A stretch of 5,784 bases of DNA from Nitrososphaeraceae archaeon (GTDB lineage: Archaea; Thermoproteota; Nitrososphaeria; Nitrososphaerales; Nitrososphaeraceae): positions 1-5,784 of the forward strand of contig JAICHI010000078.1 in assembly GCA_025922735.1 (NCBI GenBank), given 5' to 3'. The notes under the pieces were generated by a model that searched no databases, was not told where the DNA came from, and saw nothing but the letters and a program-made list of their open reading frames with translations. The stretch's first letter is position 1. Every line of letters starts with the position of its first letter. Shown in pieces: positions 5,163 through 5,784 of this stretch. A program made the position numbers and the translations under genes.

Positions 5163-5669
5163 TCAGGCGCCTGGCTTCAGGCGCTTGGCCATTGATAGCC
5201 TTGCATTGATGACATTAATCTGCTCCTCTAGCAGTTTCTTGTAGCCCACGAGCAGCTTTTCCTGCTCATCATATGGCTCTTTGCGGATCTCAGTCATGGT
5301 ATCTTCAAAGACTGTGATTAGCTTTTCAACGTCGTCGCCCAAGTGCTGGATGTCTTGTGCATCTGTTTTCGTGCTAATATCGACTGATTGGGCTTTAAGC
5401 TCCCGCGCTTTTTCTTCGGTTACCTCCTTCGTCTTTCTGCCAAGCGAATAAATAAGATCCTTGAGCGATCTTCCCGCCTCTCTGGCTTTTGTAGAGACCG
5501 ACTCTTCCTCCGATGTTGTTGTCTCAGTCTGTACTTCATACGTCTCAACCTCGCCTGCCGGCACGGCCGTTATGGCTGTCTCTTCAGTAACTGTGACGTC
5601 AGCTGGGGGTTCTGAAGTCGTCCTGCTAACGGTCTCGTCATAAGTATTAGTTTTATCCTCGCTTGCCAC
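5163..5669 (-). CDS. Unrecognised Thr/Glu-rich protein with helical C-terminal half
   Basis: I do not recognise this 168-residue protein. Residues 1-60 are low in complexity, rich in Thr, Glu, Val and Ser (for example TVTEETAITAV), acidic and probably disordered. Residues 63-165 are strongly helix-forming and charged, with spaced hydrophobics (LKDLIYSLG, VEKLITVFEDTM, LLVGYKKLLEEQINVINARL), suggesting one or two coiled coils or a helical hairpin. It has no Cys or Trp, no membrane segment and no signal peptide, so it is probably soluble. The start is GTG at 5669: no ATG occurs before an upstream in-frame stop at 5687-5685, and a TATA box sits at leaderless spacing. It ends convergent with the aldehyde dehydrogenase. 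The long clean frame and promoter make it likely real; a scaffold, stress or nucleoid-associated role is only a guess. Confidence 0.7.
   Translation of the reverse strand: MASEDKTNTYDETVSRTTSEPPADVTVTEETAITAVPAGEVETYEVQTETTTSEEESVSTKAREAGRSLKDLIYSLGRKTKEVTEEKARELKAQSVDISTKTDAQDIQHLGDDVEKLITVFEDTMTEIRKEPYDEQEKLLVGYKKLLEEQINVINARLSMAKRLKPGA
5167..5184. repeat. GC-rich seven-base inverted repeat at the end of the unrecognised gene
   Basis: GCGCCTG (5167-5173) and CAGGCGC (5178-5184) pair perfectly around GCTT. The hairpin overlaps the last codons of the minus-strand gene (RLKPG) and lies 24 bases past the aldehyde dehydrogenase stop, next to the smaller hairpin at 5149-5162. In an aldehyde dehydrogenase transcript these would form two tandem 3' hairpins. 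Confidence 0.4.
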
Positions 5670-5690
5670 GATAATTTTAGGTGCTTAAAC

Positions 5691-5698
5691 TTTATAAG
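5691..5698 (-). promoter_or_regulatory. TATA box for the unrecognised 168-residue protein
   Basis: Read on the minus strand this is CTTATAAA, centred about 25 bases before the GTG at 5669. That spacing places transcription at or next to the first base of the start codon, so the mRNA is predicted to be leaderless. Confidence 0.6.
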
Positions 5699-5784
5699 AC
5701 TTCAGAATTTGTTAAATAGTCCCTCACTAGAATATGTAGAATAAAAAACCTAAGAGTTTGTTAATTGTCTGACGGGTTCCCCGA
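5699..5784. other. AT-rich intergenic sequence to the right edge
   Basis: No open frame of useful length is seen. A run of six A residues (5743-5748) could be a minus-strand T-run terminator for a gene beyond the edge, or part of a TATA box for a plus-strand gene starting beyond the edge. TTTGTTAA occurs twice (5708-5715 and 5757-5764), 49 bases apart, which may be chance in AT-rich sequence. Confidence 0.4.

Noticed and set aside
5388..5643. Plus-strand frames opposite the 168-residue protein
   Set aside because: The minus frame is longer and has a TATA box at correct spacing; the plus frames have neither promoter nor motif, and their Ser/Val richness mirrors the repetitive Thr/Glu codons opposite.
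5708..5764. TTTGTTAA direct repeats as an origin or attachment site
   Set aside because: Two eight-base AT-rich copies are easily chance, and no integrase, cdc6/orc or further copies are present.

Overview
The window looks like the chromosome of a mesophilic ammonia-oxidising-type archaeon (Thaumarchaeota/Nitrososphaeria), although no single gene proves this. The evidence is archaeal: a tRNA-Tyr with C1:G72, no encoded CCA and two bulge-helix-bulge introns; AT-rich TATA boxes 25-30 bases before gene starts; GTG and TTG starts with very short predicted leaders; and frequent AGG/AGA/AGC codons. I see no transposase, integrase, CRISPR array, rRNA or phage gene, so this is ordinary chromosomal housekeeping sequence rather than an island.

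Layout from left to right. Bases 1-281 hold a doubtful partial gene running off the left edge and an AT-rich promoter region. A small zinc-ribbon protein (282-500, +) converges on a CorA-type divalent-cation transporter (525-1487, -). A family 2 glycosyltransferase (1554-2447, -) lies upstream of corA on the same strand. It is divergent from hemB, porphobilinogen synthase (2552-3505, +). The tRNA-Tyr gene (3546-3709, +) follows hemB and carries a 61-base intron in the anticodon loop and a 29-base intron in the T loop. Only a few tens of bases later comes an NAD(P)-dependent aldehyde dehydrogenase of the succinate-semialdehyde dehydrogenase type (about 3752-5143, +). It converges on an unrecognised Thr/Glu-rich, helix-forming protein (5163-5669, -). 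The last 115 bases are AT-rich and intergenic.

The genes do not form one pathway. HemB makes the pyrrole for haem and cobamide synthesis, the aldehyde dehydrogenase handles a C4 semialdehyde, CorA moves Mg2+ or a similar ion, and the glycosyltransferase probably decorates surface polymers, lipids or proteins. Most genes appear to have their own promoter. Only the glycosyltransferase-corA pair could be co-transcribed, and a T-run/TATA element between them argues against complete coupling.

The best candidate for a second look is the doubly interrupted tRNA-Tyr, whose T-loop intron is non-canonical and whose predicted mature T loop starts with C instead of T. I found no convincing new multi-gene system. 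The two proteins of unknown function (72 and 168 aa) are the least described coding content.
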